Below, piece after piece: positions 8,780 to 17,168 of a stretch of 64,000 nucleotides of DNA. Under the pieces are notes generated by a model. The model did no database searches. It was not told where the DNA came from and saw only the letters and a program-made list of their open reading frames with translations. The stretch is from Nocardia sp. NBC_00416 (lineage in GTDB: Bacteria; Actinomycetota; Actinomycetes; Mycobacteriales; Mycobacteriaceae). Location of the stretch: positions 5,768,501 through 5,832,500 of the forward strand of contig NZ_CP107932.1 of NCBI RefSeq assembly GCF_036032445.1, given 5' to 3'. Position numbers and translations under genes: made by a program. Each line of letters opens with the position of its first letter. The first letter of the stretch is position 1.

Positions 8780-9645
8780 GCGAGACCAAGGACCCCCGCC
8801 GTACCCGCAGGCGGGCCAGCCGGACGGCCGGCCCACCCCCGGCCGAGGAACTCGAGACCGGCGTCGTCGTTCCCGAGTCGGCCCAGCAGGCGGCCGATAC
8901 CGCTGACCGGGTCGAGGCTCGCACCGAGAAGACGGAGGCTCCCGCCGCGAAGACGGCCGCCGCCGCGAAGACCGAGAAAAACACTGCCGCGACCGCGGAA
9001 ACCACCGGGGCCGGATCCGAGCCCACGGAGACTGGCGGCCCGGCGGAAACCGTGCGATTGACCAAGCCCGGCACGGTCGGCGAGTCCGCAGCGGCGGAAC
9101 CCGATGCCGACGATGCCGAGACGGACGTAGCGGAAACCGCCGAGACCCGGTCCGGCCGGTCGTGGAAGCGGATCGTCGCTGTCGCCGCCGCGGCGGTGCT
9201 GGTGATCGGGCTGGTCGGCGCCGCCGTGGTGTCGACGCTGGCTGTGCAGTCCACCCAGCAGCGCGACGAACGCCGTTCCGAATATGTGGCGACCGCGCGG
9301 CAGACCGTCCTCAACCTCACCACCATTCGCGCCGATACCGCCAAAGAGGATATCGACCGCATCCTCACCATGGCCTCCGGTGATTTCAAAACCGAGTTCG
9401 ACGGCCGGATCGACCCCTTCACCGAGATCGTCAAACAAGCCAAGGTCGTCTCCACCGGCGAGGTCGTCGAGGCCGCCGTGGAACGGGACGACGAGAAGTC
9501 GGCGGTGATCCTGATCGCGGCCAAGCAGACCCTCACCAATGCGGGATCACAGGAGCAGCAGCAGCGGTTCTACCGATTCCGGGTGACCGTGCAGCGCGCC
9601 GACGACGGTACTTTGACCGCCTCGGACGTGAAGTTCGTGGCATGA
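8776..9645 (+). CDS. mam4A: Mce-associated membrane protein Mam4A
   Basis: This 289-residue protein uses the ATG overlapping the mce4F stop; an upstream in-frame start lies inside mce4F. The first ~125 residues are low-complexity, dominated by Ala, Glu, Thr and Lys (repeated AAKTA/AAKTE), then a transmembrane helix at about 134-157 and a ~130-residue extracytoplasmic domain of the Mce-associated fold. It corresponds in position to M. tuberculosis Rv3493c. Mam proteins are thought to stabilise Mce transporters (established for Mce1/Mce4 relatives). The acidic-basic tail is longer than in mycobacteria. Confidence 0.9.
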   Translation: MSETKDPRRTRRRASRTAGPPPAEELETGVVVPESAQQAADTADRVEARTEKTEAPAAKTAAAAKTEKNTAATAETTGAGSEPTETGGPAETVRLTKPGTVGESAAAEPDADDAETDVAETAETRSGRSWKRIVAVAAAAVLVIGLVGAAVVSTLAVQSTQQRDERRSEYVATARQTVLNLTTIRADTAKEDIDRILTMASGDFKTEFDGRIDPFTEIVKQAKVVSTGEVVEAAVERDDEKSAVILIAAKQTLTNAGSQEQQQRFYRFRVTVQRADDGTLTASDVKFVA

Positions 9646-10178
9646 CCGGCACGCCGAACTCAGCACAGCCGGTCGCGCCGAGAGGACAGAAGATGAGCGT
9701 GCGCAACAAGATCCTGCTCGGCCTCACCGCGGTGGTGGTGGTCGCGGCGGCGGTGGTGGCCGGAATTGGCGGTTACCGCTACTGGGATTACCGGCAGTCG
9801 GAGCAGTCGCGCACCGATGCCGTGGCCGCGGCGACCCGAACGGTGTCCGCCATGTTCAGCTACGAATTCCAGACGGTGGACAAGGAACTGCCCAAAACCG
9901 CCGACAACCTGGCTCCGGATTTCAAGGCCGACTATCTCGAGTTGATCGATAAGGCAATCGTGCCGGGGGCCAAGGAGAAGGAACTGACGGTCAAGGCGAG
10001 CACTCAGGCCGGCGGGGTCGTCTCCGCGGACCGGGGTCATGCCGTGGTGCTGCTGTTCCTGAATCAGGTGACCACCAGCAAGGAGAGCCCGCAGGGCACC
10101 ACCACGGGCAGCCGGGTGCGGGTCGCGCTGGACAAATCCGACGATCGGTGGCTCGTCGCCGCGGTCACCCCGATCTGA
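9642..10178 (+). CDS. mam4B: Mce-associated membrane protein Mam4B
   Basis: This 178-residue protein has an ATG overlapping the mam4A stop. A single transmembrane helix lies at about residues 23-45, followed by a domain resembling the C-terminal half of Mam4A, ending VRVALDKSDDRWLVAAVTPI, a common ending of Mce-associated proteins. An internal ATG at residue 18 is a possible alternative start, since the first 17 residues are Pro-rich and non-helical. It corresponds in position to Rv3492c and closes the operon; a hairpin follows at once. Confidence 0.9.
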   Translation: MTGTPNSAQPVAPRGQKMSVRNKILLGLTAVVVVAAAVVAGIGGYRYWDYRQSEQSRTDAVAAATRTVSAMFSYEFQTVDKELPKTADNLAPDFKADYLELIDKAIVPGAKEKELTVKASTQAGGVVSADRGHAVVLLFLNQVTTSKESPQGTTTGSRVRVALDKSDDRWLVAAVTPI

Positions 10179-10186
10179 CCTCCGGT

Positions 10187-10218
10187 CCCGGATTCGCGCG
10201 GCGCTCGGTCGAATCGGG
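10187..10218. terminator. Hairpin between the mce operon and the HNH gene
   Basis: Arms CCC-GATTCG and CGAATC-GGG (one-base bulge) enclose a 13-base loop, 8 bases after the mam4B stop and touching the stop of the convergent HNH frame. There is no U-tract, as usual in actinobacteria. Its position suggests a shared terminator. Confidence 0.5.
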
Positions 10219-10623
10219 TCAGTAAGACTGGCCGCGCGCGTAGCGGGCCCTTCGCAGGTGTCGGCCTCGGCCACGATTACGGCTCTTGTAGGTCGGCAGC
10301 TGCGAATCGCAGTTCGGGCATATGAGCCGCAGGTTCTCCCGCCGATTGTCGGTCGAGTCACCGTCGATGTGGTCGAGCACGAATACGAGCGATTGTCCGT
10401 GCCATTCGTTCCCGATCCCGCACATTGCGCAGCAGTTCTGCTGCGCCCGCGCGAGATAGTCACGTATGTAGTGACCTTGCTAGCTGCCCACGTCGGCCTC
10501 TCCGGTGGTCAGCCAATGCAGAGTCTTCACTGCGCGCTGCGCGGCTTGCTGGCATCTGGTCGTGCAATACAGCTTCTGGCTGCGCTTGATCAGTAGCGCG
10601 GAGCACCCCTGGCATTGCCTCAT
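10219..10623 (-). pseudogene. HNH endonuclease interrupted by an in-frame amber codon
   Basis: Read on the minus strand, one frame runs from ATG at 10623 to the stop at 10219 (134 sense-length positions) but is broken by TAG at 10482-10480, codon 48. The upstream part (47 residues) has a zinc-binding pattern CQGC...CTTRC and ends LTTGEADVGS. Reading on past the TAG gives QGHYIRDYLARAQQNCCAMC, then DHIDGDS, an Asn/Leu-rich helix and CPNC: a Cys-Cys/HNH/Cys-Cys fold as in small actinobacterial HNH nucleases. The two halves are in the same frame with no insertion or deletion, so a single base change is enough to explain the break. The 3' part has an ATG at 10425 that could make a 68-residue fragment keeping the HNH core but lacking the first zinc knuckle. 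Confidence 0.8.
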
Positions 10624-10639
10624 GGCCCGAAAGCTAGTC

Positions 10640-10665
10640 GGGTCCACCGACATGTCGGTGGACCC
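10640..10665. terminator. Perfect 26-base palindrome downstream of tRNA-Thr
   Basis: A perfect inverted repeat with arm GGGTCCACCGACA and its exact complement lies 7 bases past the tRNA 3' end on the minus strand. This is the expected place for the tRNA terminator, and it also separates the tRNA from the HNH frame. Confidence 0.65.
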
Positions 10666-10672
10666 GAAACGG

Positions 10673-10745
10673 AGCCGCCTGTGGGACTCGAACCCACAAC
10701 CTACGCATTACAAGTACGTTGCGCTGCCAGTTGCGCCAAGGCGGC
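10673..10745 (-). tRNA. tRNA-Thr (UGU)
   Basis: The minus strand folds as a standard tRNA: acceptor stem GCCGCCU with AGGCGGC, discriminator U, a T-arm GUGGG-UUCGAGU-CCCAC, and anticodon stem ACGUA/UGCGU with loop CUUGUAA, giving anticodon UGU. The genome does not encode CCA at the 3' end. The HNH remnant lies directly downstream; tRNA 3' ends are common insertion points, but no second copy of the tRNA end (att duplication) is visible nearby. Confidence 0.95.
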
Positions 10746-10909
10746 GGAGCAGCCGGAGTTGCAGCCGCACGGCAGCCGATCATACGGTGCCGCTCCGGAG
10801 TTCGCGAAATGTAGAAACCCGGCCACCCGAGCTCCACGGTGCGTCACCCACCAGGGGTGTCGCACGAGAAGTGCGGAGCCTGCGACGGCCGGGCTCGTGG
10901 GGAGTCGGA

Positions 10910-11140
10910 CTACTTGCGGGCCGCCTCGTCCGCCGCCATGGCGTCACGCAGGCTCTTGGGCCGCATATCGGTCCAGTTCTGCTCCACGTACTCCACACAG
11001 GCGGCACGGCTGTCCTCGCCGAAGACCACCCGCCAGCCGGCCGGTACTTCGGCGAAGGCCGGCCACAGGGAGTGCTGTTCTTCGTCGTTGACCAGAACGA
11101 AGAAGCGGCCGTCCTCGTCGTCGAACGGGTTGGTGCTCAT
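10910..11140 (-). CDS. MbtH-family protein (orphan)
   Basis: This 76-residue protein has the full MbtH signature: NPFDDEDGRFFVLVNDEEQHSLWP, an Ala-Gly-Trp turn (VPAGWRVV), R-x2-C-x2-Y and WTDMRPKSL with the conserved tryptophans (long motif given here only by its key elements at residues 4-27, 33-40 and 55-65). A GAGGTG Shine-Dalgarno precedes the ATG. MbtH proteins bind and activate adenylation domains of non-ribosomal peptide synthetases; no such synthetase is in this window, so it must serve one elsewhere. The neighbouring alpha/beta hydrolase on the same strand may be functionally linked, but a 144-base gap lies between them. Confidence 0.93.
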   Translation of the reverse strand: MSTNPFDDEDGRFFVLVNDEEQHSLWPAFAEVPAGWRVVFGEDSRAACVEYVEQNWTDMRPKSLRDAMAADEAARK

Positions 11141-11284
11141 TTCACCTCACTGGGGTGCTCGCGGGTTGGCTTCGGAACGGCGTGGGCCCGGCACGACGGC
11201 CCGGGACTGATCTCCGGCTACCGCGTCGCGAACCCAACGATGTGTCGACACTAGCAAGGTCGGCGTTACCTGTGGGCTCTCCCC

Positions 11285-12118
11285 TCACGAGGCGAAGAAT
11301 TCCAGCAAGATCTTGTTCACGACGTCCGGACGTTCCAGGTAACCGTAATGCCCGGCATCGGGAACCTCCTGGTAGCGGCCGCCCGGGATGGCCTCGGCGA
11401 CCTCCCTGGCCAGGTACGGCGGGATCATCCGGTCGTCCGCGAAACCCACGGCCAAACACGGCACACGGATACCGCGGTAGGCGTGCAGGCGGTCGAAATC
11501 GTGGTCCATCCGGCGCTGCGCCCGGATTCCCGGCGGCACCTTCCCGCCGGTGAACTCGAACAGGTCCAGCCAGTCCCGGGCGGTGTTCGTATCGGCCATG
11601 GTGGCCGGCGACAGGTTCATCACCGCGGTGAGCGCGGCCTCGTACTTCGCCGGCAGCTGCACGCCGCTGTCATCCATCTCGTGCTCACCGAGCGACAGCG
11701 TCTTCTGGAACTGGTCCAACCGGCCGTGCCCGGCGAGGAAGACCGCCTTACGCACCAGCTCGGGCCGGGCGAGGGCGAGTTCCTGCGCTACCCGCGCCCC
11801 CATCGAGGTACCGACGACGAGCGCCGGGCCCTCGTCCAGGAACTCGATCAGCGCGGCCGTATCGGCCACCATCTCATGGATCGTCATCCCGCCCGGGGCC
11901 TCATAGGTGGGAGCGATTCCCCGGTTGTCGAAGGTGCAGACCCGGTATCCGGCGGCGAGCAGGGCCGGCACCTGGTGCAGCTCCCACACCCGGCCCGGAC
12001 TACCGGTGCCCATGATCAACACCACCAGCGGGCCGCCGCCTTTGACGTCGGTGCCCCGGGAACGGTCTCCCTTGACCTGATAGTTGATCGATATTCCGTT
12101 CACCGTGGCCAACGGCAT
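11285..12118 (-). CDS. Alpha/beta-fold hydrolase
   Basis: This 277-residue protein is a single-domain alpha/beta hydrolase. The nucleophile elbow is GTSMGA (about residues 101-106), the oxyanion-region motif near residues 34-41 reads LIMGTGSP, and a late acid/His pair fits DAGHYGYLERP near residues 255-265. There is no signal peptide or membrane helix, so it is cytoplasmic. The family covers esterases, peroxidases and epoxide hydrolases, and the substrate cannot be told from sequence. It sits at the position of Rv3491 relative to mce4 and otsA but is not obviously related to it. It is transcribed divergently from the small gene at 12263. Confidence 0.85.
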   Translation of the reverse strand: MPLATVNGISINYQVKGDRSRGTDVKGGGPLVVLIMGTGSPGRVWELHQVPALLAAGYRVCTFDNRGIAPTYEAPGGMTIHEMVADTAALIEFLDEGPALVVGTSMGARVAQELALARPELVRKAVFLAGHGRLDQFQKTLSLGEHEMDDSGVQLPAKYEAALTAVMNLSPATMADTNTARDWLDLFEFTGGKVPPGIRAQRRMDHDFDRLHAYRGIRVPCLAVGFADDRMIPPYLAREVAEAIPGGRYQEVPDAGHYGYLERPDVVNKILLEFFAS

Positions 12119-12262
12119 GCTGCAGGCCCCTTCCTCATCGTTTCTGTTGCCAACGGTATCGCCCCCGCGGGCCCCGTTGTGTCACCGCGGCGGGAGCGAC
12201 CACTTCACGGGACAGATACCATTGACATTTCACATACACGCGCACCTGCCGGGAGGACTGAG

Positions 12263-12433
12263 ATGGCCGCGAAGAGCAGCGCCAACGGTATCGCCGACGA
12301 CGAACTGGAACCCCTCGCCGACGAGACCGCTCGTCAGGCGCAGCGGGTCGTGGCCGCCTACGCCGCCGACGCCGACGAATGCCGGATGCTCCTGTCGATG
12401 CTGGGGATCAACCCCGGAGCTCGCACCGAATAA
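12263..12433 (+). CDS. Small conserved protein upstream of otsA (Rv3489-like)
   Basis: This 56-residue acidic protein starts at an ATG preceded by GGGAGGA, 5 bases away. It is predicted largely helical, with an Ala/Glu-rich middle (ETARQAQRVVAAYAADADEC) and a C-terminal MLLSMLGINPG. A small protein of this size adjoins otsA in mycobacteria (Rv3489), which supports a real gene. No catalytic motif is visible and the function is unknown. The gap to otsA is 150 bases. Confidence 0.7.
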   Translation: MAAKSSANGIADDELEPLADETARQAQRVVAAYAADADECRMLLSMLGINPGARTE

Positions 12434-12583
12434 GCTGTGTCCGTATCCACATGACCGGGCGCCCCGCGTGGTCACGCAAGCTACCGCCTCTGGGCGCCGG
12501 TCGTGCGGCTGTCGGCGCCAACGGCGACGTCGGCGGATCCACACAACTACATGGCGTGCCAGCGCCCCGCAAAGGATGCGTGA

Positions 12584-14215
12584 GTGGACCAGATGATCGA
12601 TCAGCCGTCCAGTGATTCCACCTCCGAGGATGAAACCGCCGTGTCCGCGGGTCTGCCCGCCGGCCGAAATGGTTCCGGGCCGGGCGCCAGTCCGATCGAC
12701 CCCGCCGAAGCAGTACCCGAGGCGGTGGACGCGGAGCCGCTGCGCGAACTCGGAGCCGGCTCCGGTTTCGTCGTCGTCGCCAACCGGCTGCCCGTCGACC
12801 TGGAGAAACTGCCCGACGGCAGCACTCGCTGGAAGCGCAGCCCGGGCGGTCTGGTAACCGCGTTGGAGCCGGTGCTGCGCAGCAACAGGGGCGCCTGGGT
12901 GGGGTGGGCCGGTGTGCCCGACGTCGACGTCGAACCGATCGTCGAAGACGGGCTGGAACTCTTCCCGGTGCCGCTGTCGGCGCGGGAAGTCGCCGATTAC
13001 TACGAGGGGTTCTCCAACGCCACCCTGTGGCCGCTCTACCACGACGTGATCGTCCGCCCGGAGTACAACCGGGCCTGGTGGTCGGCCTACGTGCAGGTGA
13101 ACCGGCGATTCGCCGAAGAAACCGCGAAGGTCGCGGCCGAGGGCGCCACCGTATGGGTGCAGGACTATCAACTGCAGCTGGTGCCGAAGATGCTGCGGAT
13201 GCTGCGCCCCGACCTCACCATCGGGTTCTTCCTGCACATCCCGTTCCCGCCGGTGGAACTGTTCATGCAGATGCCGTGGCGCACCGAGATCGTGGAAGGC
13301 CTGCTCGGCGCCGACCTGATCGGTTTCCACCTCCCCGGCGGCGCCCAGAACTTCCTGTACCTGGCGCGGCGCCTGGCCGGCCAGCCGACCTCCCGCGGCA
13401 CCATCGGGGTCCGGTCGAAAATGGGCGTTGTGCAGGTCGGGTTCCGAACGGTCCGGGTGGGCGCCTTCCCGATCTCCATCGACTCGGCCGGCCTCGACGA
13501 ACACTCGCGACGGCGTTCGGTGCGCGAACGCGCCGCCCGAATCCGCGCCGAACTCGGCAGCCCCAAGAACATCCTGCTCGGCGTCGACCGCCTCGACTAC
13601 ACCAAGGGCATCGACATCAGGCTCAACGCGCTCGAAGAACTCCTGGCCGAGGGCCGGGTCGACCCGGCGGAAACGGTGATGGTGCAGCTGGCCACCCCCA
13701 GCCGGGAGCGCGTGGAGAGTTATATCCAGATGCGCGGTGATATCGAACGGCAGGTGGGCCGGATCAACGGCGAGTTCGCCCGGGTCGGGTACCCGGTGGT
13801 GCACTATCTGCACCGGCCGATCGCGCGCGAGGAACTCATCTCGTTCTTCGTCGCGGCCGACGTCATGCTGGTGACCCCGTTGCGTGACGGAATGAATCTG
13901 GTCGCCAAGGAATACGTGGCCTGCCACAGCGGACTCAACGGCACCCTGGTGCTCAGCGAGTTCACCGGCGCGGCGGCCGAACTACGCCAGTCCTACCTGT
14001 GCAACCCCCACGACCTGGACAGTGTGAAAGACGCCATCGTCGACGCGCTGACCGACGACCGTGAAACCCGCCGCCGCCGGATGCGGTCGCTGCGCCGGCA
14101 GGTCCTGGCCCACGATGTGGATCGCTGGGCCCGGGCGTTCCTCGACGCGCTGGCACAGGGCCAGGTTGCGGGCAAGGCGCTGATGGCGGAAGGGTCCCAG
14201 GACTATCGGGACTGA
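12584..14215 (+). CDS. otsA: Alpha,alpha-trehalose-phosphate synthase (OtsA)
   Basis: This 543-residue GT20 glycosyltransferase condenses NDP-glucose with glucose-6-phosphate to make trehalose-6-phosphate in the cytoplasm, feeding trehalose and, in mycolic-acid bacteria, trehalose mycolates. Family motifs are in order: GGLVTALEPVL (about 88-98), VWVQDYQLQLVPKMLR (about 190), FFLHIPFPPVELF, GVDRLDYTKGI (nucleotide-sugar binding) and PLRDGMNLVAKEYVA (about 433-447). A ~55-residue acidic, disordered N-terminal extension precedes the catalytic core. The GTG at 12584 is chosen for the AAAGGA seven bases upstream; the ATG at 12593 is an alternative. No trehalose phosphatase gene follows. Confidence 0.96.
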   Translation: MDQMIDQPSSDSTSEDETAVSAGLPAGRNGSGPGASPIDPAEAVPEAVDAEPLRELGAGSGFVVVANRLPVDLEKLPDGSTRWKRSPGGLVTALEPVLRSNRGAWVGWAGVPDVDVEPIVEDGLELFPVPLSAREVADYYEGFSNATLWPLYHDVIVRPEYNRAWWSAYVQVNRRFAEETAKVAAEGATVWVQDYQLQLVPKMLRMLRPDLTIGFFLHIPFPPVELFMQMPWRTEIVEGLLGADLIGFHLPGGAQNFLYLARRLAGQPTSRGTIGVRSKMGVVQVGFRTVRVGAFPISIDSAGLDEHSRRRSVRERAARIRAELGSPKNILLGVDRLDYTKGIDIRLNALEELLAEGRVDPAETVMVQLATPSRERVESYIQMRGDIERQVGRINGEFARVGYPVVHYLHRPIAREELISFFVAADVMLVTPLRDGMNLVAKEYVACHSGLNGTLVLSEFTGAAAELRQSYLCNPHDLDSVKDAIVDALTDDRETRRRRMRSLRRQVLAHDVDRWARAFLDALAQGQVAGKALMAEGSQDYRD

Positions 14216-14282
14216 CCGGCGGCCCGGTACCGGACTTTCCCAGTTCGACCGGCCACCGACCAACGAACGGTCGCACCGAAGA

Positions 14283-14395
14283 GTCGTGAACCTACCCGCG
14301 CTGGCCAAGGAGCATGTCCGCCCGCACCTCTCGCCCCGTCCGGATGGTCCACCTCCGAGGTCGGGGCCCGCCCCGGTTCTGGAGCGACGAAGCGC
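14283..14395 (+). repeat. Dispersed intergenic repeat, partial copy A (plus 14461-14511)
   Basis: A left flank (GTCGTGAACCTACCC...) and the first ~37 bases of the 94-base core (GGTCGGGGCCC arm at 14359) match copy B and then stop at GACGAAGCG. A more degenerate fragment of the same left half follows at 14461-14511. Together with copy B these fill the 716-base gap between otsA and the response regulator; no gene is seen there. Apparent ORFs in this gap are artefacts of the repeat. Confidence 0.8.
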
Positions 14396-14520
14396 GCGGC
14401 CGGCCTGCGGTTGAAGGCCCGGATCGCCCACGCCTTCGTCCCGCGCTCTGATCGTTTCTGCCGGATGGTCGGCTCCCATGGCCGAGGCCCGCCCCGGTTC
14501 TGGAGCGACTGATCGCGTGT

Positions 14521-14763
14521 GCACCGCCGTCCATAGATCGGCGACCATCGAGCACTGACAGGGTCGTGAACCTACCCACGCAGGCCAAAAAGCACGTCCG
14601 CCCCCACCTCTCGCCCCGGCCGGATGGTCCACCTCCGAGGTCGGGGCCCGCCCCGGTTCTGGAGCGACGAAGCGAAGGAGCGCAGCGACTGAGCGTAGGA
14701 GTGAAGAACCGGGGTTGACGAGGGCCCCGACCCGCGACGCCGAAGGCGGCGCAAATAAACACA
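14521..14763 (+). repeat. Dispersed intergenic repeat, full copy B (left arm of a large inverted pair)
   Basis: The core is 14639-14732: outer arms GGTCGGGGCCC/GGGCCCCGACC, inner arms CCCCGGTTCT/AGAACCGGGG and a 44-base purine-rich centre with AGCG recurring every 5-8 bases. It is followed by a CGCC-GAA-GGCG hairpin and the tail AAATAAACACAG. The whole 243-base stretch is repeated in inverted orientation at 17597-17839 with roughly ten differences by eye. Confidence 0.9.
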
Positions 14764-14931
14764 GACCTTCGCGAGTGAGCCGACCTCTCGCTTCGTGATC
14801 ATCCACTTCTTGCCGGGGTCGTGCCCCCGGCCCGTGCCCCGGCCGCCCACGGGAGCGCGGCGCACATTCAACACAGCTGGTTCACAGCGAGTGCGCAGGC
14901 GGGTGCCAGCGGGTTGGGTCAGGATAGGGGT

Positions 14932-15654
14932 ATGAGTGGTGCGCAGGGTGGAGCACCCGAGGCCCGGGTGCTGGTGGTCGACGATGAGGCGATGATCGTC
15001 GAGTTGCTGACCGTGAGTCTGCGGTTCCAGGGTTTCGAGGTGGCTTCCGCCGCCGATGGGGCCCAGGCATTGGACGTGGCCCGCGGGTTTCGGCCCGACG
15101 CGTTGATCGTCGATGTGATGATGCCCGGGATGGACGGATTCGGTCTGTTGCGGCGACTGCGTGCCGACGGTATCGACGCGCCGGTCCTGTTCCTGACCGC
15201 CCGTGACGACGTCCAGGACAAGGTGACCGGTTTGACGCTGGGCGCCGACGACTATGTCACCAAACCCTTCAGTTTGGAGGAAGTGGTCGCGCGACTGCGG
15301 GTGATCCTGCGGCGGGCCGGGGGCGCCGCGCCGACGCGGGAGCGATCCCGGCTGCGGTTCGCCGACATCGAACTGGACGACGATACGCACGAAGTCTTCA
15401 AGGCCGGTGAACCGGTGGCGTTATCGCCCACCGAGTTCACGCTGCTGCGCTATTTCATGGTGAACGCGGGGACGGTGCTGAGTAAACCGCGGATTCTGGA
15501 CCATGTCTGGCGCTACGACTTCGGCGGTGAGGTCGGGGTGGTGGAGACCTATGTGTCGTATCTGCGCAAGAAGGTCGACACCGGTCCGAAACGGCTCATC
15601 CACACCTTGCGCGGCGTCGGTTACGTGATGCGCGAATCAGCCGGCCGGTCGTGA
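14932..15654 (+). CDS. OmpR/PhoB-family response regulator
   Basis: This 240-residue two-component regulator has a receiver domain (about residues 11-125) with the acidic pair in VVDDE, the phospho-acceptor Asp62 in IVDVMMPGMDG, a conserved Thr in FLTARDD and Lys in VTKPF. A winged-helix DNA-binding domain (about 140-235) follows, with recognition region GGEVGVVETYVSYLRKK. It is closest in pattern to the TcrX/TrcR/PhoP group of mycobacterial regulators, though the exact orthologue is uncertain. It overlaps the kinase gene (GTGA). The longer frame upstream lies in repeat DNA, so ATG 14932 is preferred; a TAGGGG-like box just before it hints at a leaderless transcript. Confidence 0.92.
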   Translation: MSGAQGGAPEARVLVVDDEAMIVELLTVSLRFQGFEVASAADGAQALDVARGFRPDALIVDVMMPGMDGFGLLRRLRADGIDAPVLFLTARDDVQDKVTGLTLGADDYVTKPFSLEEVVARLRVILRRAGGAAPTRERSRLRFADIELDDDTHEVFKAGEPVALSPTEFTLLRYFMVNAGTVLSKPRILDHVWRYDFGGEVGVVETYVSYLRKKVDTGPKRLIHTLRGVGYVMRESAGRS

Positions 15655-17168
15655 GAACCGAGGAAACCTCCGCCGCGACGGCGCCGGGTCCGGACCGGCG
15701 GCGGTTGGCGGATCGGATCGCGGCTGTTCCACTGCGGGTCACCTTGGTGCTGGCCCTGGTCGCGCTCGCCGCGGCCGGGCTGCTGGCGTCGGGGGTTGCG
15801 GTGACGTCGGCACTGCGCACCGCGTTGATCGATCGAGTGGATCAGCAACTCGACGATCAGGCTCGCGGCTGGGCCCGTCCCGGCGCACCGCGGTTCGTGC
15901 CGCTGCCGGGGGAGCCGGGCCGGGAGCGCCCGCCCGTGCTGTACTACGCGCGGGTCGAGGACACGTCCGGCAAGCTGTACCTGCAGTCCGATCTCGGCCG
16001 CGACGGAGCCCCTGATCTGCCCGCGAACATGCAGCCCGGCACGTTCACCACCGGCTCGGTCGGCGGGGATTCGGAGAACTGGCGGGTCCGCTACACCGTG
16101 AACCGCGAAGGCACCAGTGTCGTGGCGCTGCCGCTGGACGAGACCGAGGCGATCGTCGAACGGCTGGTCGTGCTGCAACTGGTGATCGGCGCAGTAGTGC
16201 TTGCGGTGCTGGCGGTGGCCGCGTATTTCGTGATCAGACGTAGTTTGCGACGGCTGGTGCAGGTGGAAGAGACCGCCGCCGATATCGCGGCGGGGGACCT
16301 GCATCGCCGGGTACCCATGCGCGGCACGAACACCGAGGTGGACCGGCTGGCCCAGTCGCTGAATGCCATGCTCGCGCAGATCCAGCGTGGTTTCGCCGCG
16401 ACCGAAGCGTCGGAGGAAGCCGCACGGCGGTCCGAGGAGAAGATGCGCCGGTTCGTCGCCGACGCCAGCCACGAGTTGCGCACACCGTTGACCACCATCA
16501 AGGGTTTCGCGGAGCTGTACCGGCAGGGCGCCACCGGAGATACGGATATGCTGCTCGACCGGATCGAACGCGAGTCCAAACGGATGGGCCTGCTGGTGGA
16601 AGATCTGCTGATGCTCGCCCGGCTCGACGCGGAACGCCCCGTCGAGCACGCGCCGGTCGATCTGCTGGCGCTGACCAGCGACGCCGTGCACAGTGCGCGC
16701 GCGGTCGCCGCGGCACAGGGCCGGGGCGACCGGTCGATCGGTTTCGAGGTACGGCCGGGTACCGGCACCGCCGAAATCCCGGGCGACGCCGCCCGGCTAC
16801 GCCAAGTGCTGGCGAACCTGCTCAACAACGCGCTGGTGCACACGCCGGTAGATGCCACCGTGACCGTGCGGCTCACACCCGACCGGGACGAGGTCCGGCT
16901 GGAAGTGGCCGACACCGGTCCGGGGATGCTCCCCGAACAGGCGTCGCGGGTATTCGAACGGTTCTATCGCGCAGACGACTCCCGCAGCCGAGGCAGCGGC
17001 GGGACCGGCCTGGGCCTGTCGATCGTGCAGGCGCTGGTCACCGCGCACGGCGGCGCCGTGGAAGTGACCAGCGAGCCCGGCGCGGGGACGACCTTCACCG
17101 TCCGTCTACCGCGCGACCGGCCGATACCGTCCGCCGCCGATGCGGCGGACGGCCCGGGCGATCCGTGA
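15651..17168 (+). CDS. Membrane sensor histidine kinase (partner of the regulator at 14932)
   Basis: This 505-residue kinase starts at a GTG overlapping the regulator stop. It has transmembrane helices at about residues 26-48 and 172-195 with a ~120-residue extracytoplasmic sensor between them. A HAMP domain (about 196-250) follows, then a HisKA domain with DASHELRTPLTT (phospho-His about 274), N box NLLNNALVH (about 389), G1 DTGPGM, F box FERFYRADD and G2 GGTGLGLSIV. All catalytic motifs are intact. The sensor domain gives no clue to the ligand. The pair sits between the arms of a large inverted repeat. Confidence 0.94.
   Translation: MRTEETSAATAPGPDRRRLADRIAAVPLRVTLVLALVALAAAGLLASGVAVTSALRTALIDRVDQQLDDQARGWARPGAPRFVPLPGEPGRERPPVLYYARVEDTSGKLYLQSDLGRDGAPDLPANMQPGTFTTGSVGGDSENWRVRYTVNREGTSVVALPLDETEAIVERLVVLQLVIGAVVLAVLAVAAYFVIRRSLRRLVQVEETAADIAAGDLHRRVPMRGTNTEVDRLAQSLNAMLAQIQRGFAATEASEEAARRSEEKMRRFVADASHELRTPLTTIKGFAELYRQGATGDTDMLLDRIERESKRMGLLVEDLLMLARLDAERPVEHAPVDLLALTSDAVHSARAVAAAQGRGDRSIGFEVRPGTGTAEIPGDAARLRQVLANLLNNALVHTPVDATVTVRLTPDRDEVRLEVADTGPGMLPEQASRVFERFYRADDSRSRGSGGTGLGLSIVQALVTAHGGAVEVTSEPGAGTTFTVRLPRDRPIPSAADAADGPGDP

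Noticed and set aside
10640..10745. Integrated element at tRNA-Thr
   Set aside because: There is no duplicated tRNA 3' end, integrase or other mobile-element gene nearby; the HNH frame alone is not enough.
14639..14732. CRISPR-like array from the AGCG-periodic centre of the repeats
   Set aside because: Spacing is 5-8 bases with no spacers, and the units are not direct repeats of CRISPR size; no cas gene is present.
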